Assembly (NCBI RefSeq): GCF_029916425.1
Contig: NZ_JAHAVQ010000004.1
Coordinates: forward strand, 62,001-126,000
DNA: 64,000 bases
Source: Liquorilactobacillus sicerae
GTDB lineage: Bacteria; Bacillota; Bacilli; Lactobacillales; Lactobacillaceae
Direction: 5' to 3'
Each line of letters opens with the position of its first letter. Position 1 is the stretch's first letter. The notes under the pieces were generated by a model, which was not told the DNA's origin, ran no database searches, and worked only from the letters and a program-made list of their open reading frames with translations. Of this stretch, positions 63,044-64,000 are shown one piece after another. A program made the translations under genes and the position numbers.

Positions 63044-64000
63044 TTGAAGAAGAAAAAAATCTTAATTTGTTTAGCTGGTGGCATTGCTCTCTATAAAGCT
63101 GCACCGGTTATTCGGCAGCTCTTAAAAAATAATTTGGCAATTAAGATTGCTATGACACCGACAGCAGAAAAATTTGTCAGTGCTTTGACCTTTGCAAATT
63201 TGATCAAACAAAAAATCTATCGACAGCGAGATTGGTTCGAATCTGAAAAAGTGCTTCATGTTTTTCTTGCTGATTGGGCTGATGAAATAATTGTTATTCC
63301 GGCGACTGCCAACTTGATTGCCAAAATGGCGACGGGTTTGGCAGATGATTTAGTCAGTGCAATTTTGTTGGCAGCAAATTGTCCTAAATATGTTGTGCCG
63401 GCGATGAATGAAAAGATGCTCTTGAATCCGGCTACCCAACGCAATCTTACTTGGCTCAAAGAAAATGGCGTTAAACTAATGCCAACCAACAGTGGTCTTC
63501 TAGCTGAAGGTTACGCCGGCCGTGGCCGTTTGCCTGAGCCAGCAGCAATTTTAGCTTGGTTAAATGACCAGCAGCTGGTAAAACAAGATTTGAAGGGAAA
63601 GAAGGTCTTGGTTTCAGCTGGTCCAACTGTTGAAGCGATCGATCCAGTCCGCTACTTAACTAATCATTCTTCTGGAAAAATGGGCTACGCAATTGCCAAG
63701 GTCGCCCAAAAACGCGGTGCCCAAGTTACCCTGGTGAGTGGACCAACAAAATTATTTCCACCTACGGGAGTCACTTTAGTTCCGGTAACAACTGCTTTAC
63801 AAATGCAAGCTGAATTAGAAGATCACTATGAGTTAGCTGATTATGTTATTATGGCAGCAGCAGTAGCTGACTATCGGCCAGTAACAGCTGCTCAGCAGAA
63901 AATCAAAAAAGGTACTGTTAAAATCAGTTTACCGTTGGTTCGTAATCCGGATATTTTATTTGAACTGGGGCAAAAAAAGCAACGGCAGTTATTAGTTGGT
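63044..64000 (+). CDS. coaBC: Bifunctional phosphopantothenoylcysteine decarboxylase/synthetase (3' end outside window)
   Basis: Two consecutive steps of coenzyme A synthesis. 319 codons are visible. The N-terminal CoaC flavoprotein domain shows ILICLAGGIALYKA, a His in VLHVFLADWADE, VIPATANLIAKMA and PAMNEKM. The CoaB domain begins near residue 180 with KKVLVSAGPTVEAIDPVRYLTNHSSGKMG and continues VIMAAAVADYRP to the window edge. The start is TTG 63044, behind AAGGAGG. It follows gmk-rpoZ after a weak terminator. Confidence 0.95.
   Translation, partial: MKKKKILICLAGGIALYKAAPVIRQLLKNNLAIKIAMTPTAEKFVSALTFANLIKQKIYRQRDWFESEKVLHVFLADWADEIIVIPATANLIAKMATGLADDLVSAILLAANCPKYVVPAMNEKMLLNPATQRNLTWLKENGVKLMPTNSGLLAEGYAGRGRLPEPAAILAWLNDQQLVKQDLKGKKVLVSAGPTVEAIDPVRYLTNHSSGKMGYAIAKVAQKRGAQVTLVSGPTKLFPPTGVTLVPVTTALQMQAELEDHYELADYVIMAAAVADYRPVTAAQQKIKKGTVKISLPLVRNPDILFELGQKKQRQLLVG

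Noticed and set aside
1-64000. CRISPR arrays, tRNA or rRNA genes, prophage, toxin-antitoxin pairs
   Set aside because: I looked for regularly spaced repeats, cloverleaf-like segments with TTCRA loops, integrases and paired small genes and found none that held up.

Overview
The window looks like ordinary chromosome from a low-GC Gram-positive of the lactic acid bacteria, most likely a member of the Lactobacillaceae. Pointers are the AT-rich codon use, strong GGAGG-type ribosome binding sites, many TTG/GTG starts, a Thr T-box, a GlnR-controlled glnRA operon, a fused glutamine binding protein/permease, an OatA-type O-acetyltransferase, DUF3042 and YqgQ small proteins, and a gene order that repeatedly matches Bacillus subtilis blocks. 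I cannot fix the genus by reading. Nearly every gene is core metabolism, information processing or cell envelope. I see no prophage, CRISPR array, plasmid module, tRNA or rRNA, and no dedicated defence system.

Layout. 1-4642: 3' end of argS, a Crp/Fnr-type regulator, argR, a class A penicillin-binding protein and a YheA-like protein. 4682-9992: yhaM, a decayed 482-bp ISL3-type element, then prsA, a small membrane protein and hit on the minus strand, and ecsAB on plus. 10059-15339: ytmP-like kinase, trmB, a small secreted protein, ytpP thioredoxin, ytpR and sftA. 15431-18073: murC, a MaoC-fold hydratase and a BI-1 family membrane protein. 18196-25139: replication and repair block polA-mutM-coaE-nrdR-dnaB-dnaI. 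25155-28755: Thr T-box-thrS, then the infC leader with infC-rpmI-rplT. 28906-33637: yqeG-yqeH-yhbY-nadD-yqeK-rsfS-tmcAL (ribosome assembly and NAD). 33714-35722: yceD-rpmF, engB, a MazG-like protein and a 51-residue protein on minus.

35923-38122: glutamine-type ABC transporter. 38324-44440: uvrC, an Mn-type CDF exporter, obgE and oatA. 44552-49533: rnz-SDR-lapA-recJ-apt. 49629-52933: a KtrA/TrkA potassium gating protein converging on a giant YfhO membrane protein. 53115-57201: class B PBP, rpmG, yqgQ-glk and a rhodanese-fold membrane protein. 57266-61572: DUF3042 (minus), miaA, a YnbB-type PLP enzyme and glnR-glnA. 61616-64000: a LexA-box-controlled YolD-like gene (minus), then gmk-rpoZ-coaBC, the last cut by the window end.

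The most unusual signals are regulatory, not a new gene system: an AUA start for infC behind a perfect Shine-Dalgarno; a probable AUU start for miaA; a promoter on the YolD-like gene carrying two LexA boxes; and an internally deleted IS whose two ends each carry an inward-facing terminator and now separate yhaM from prsA. A rhodanese lacking its catalytic Cys and a MazG homologue with Gln in place of a metal ligand are smaller points. I did not find a convincing previously undescribed multi-gene system.
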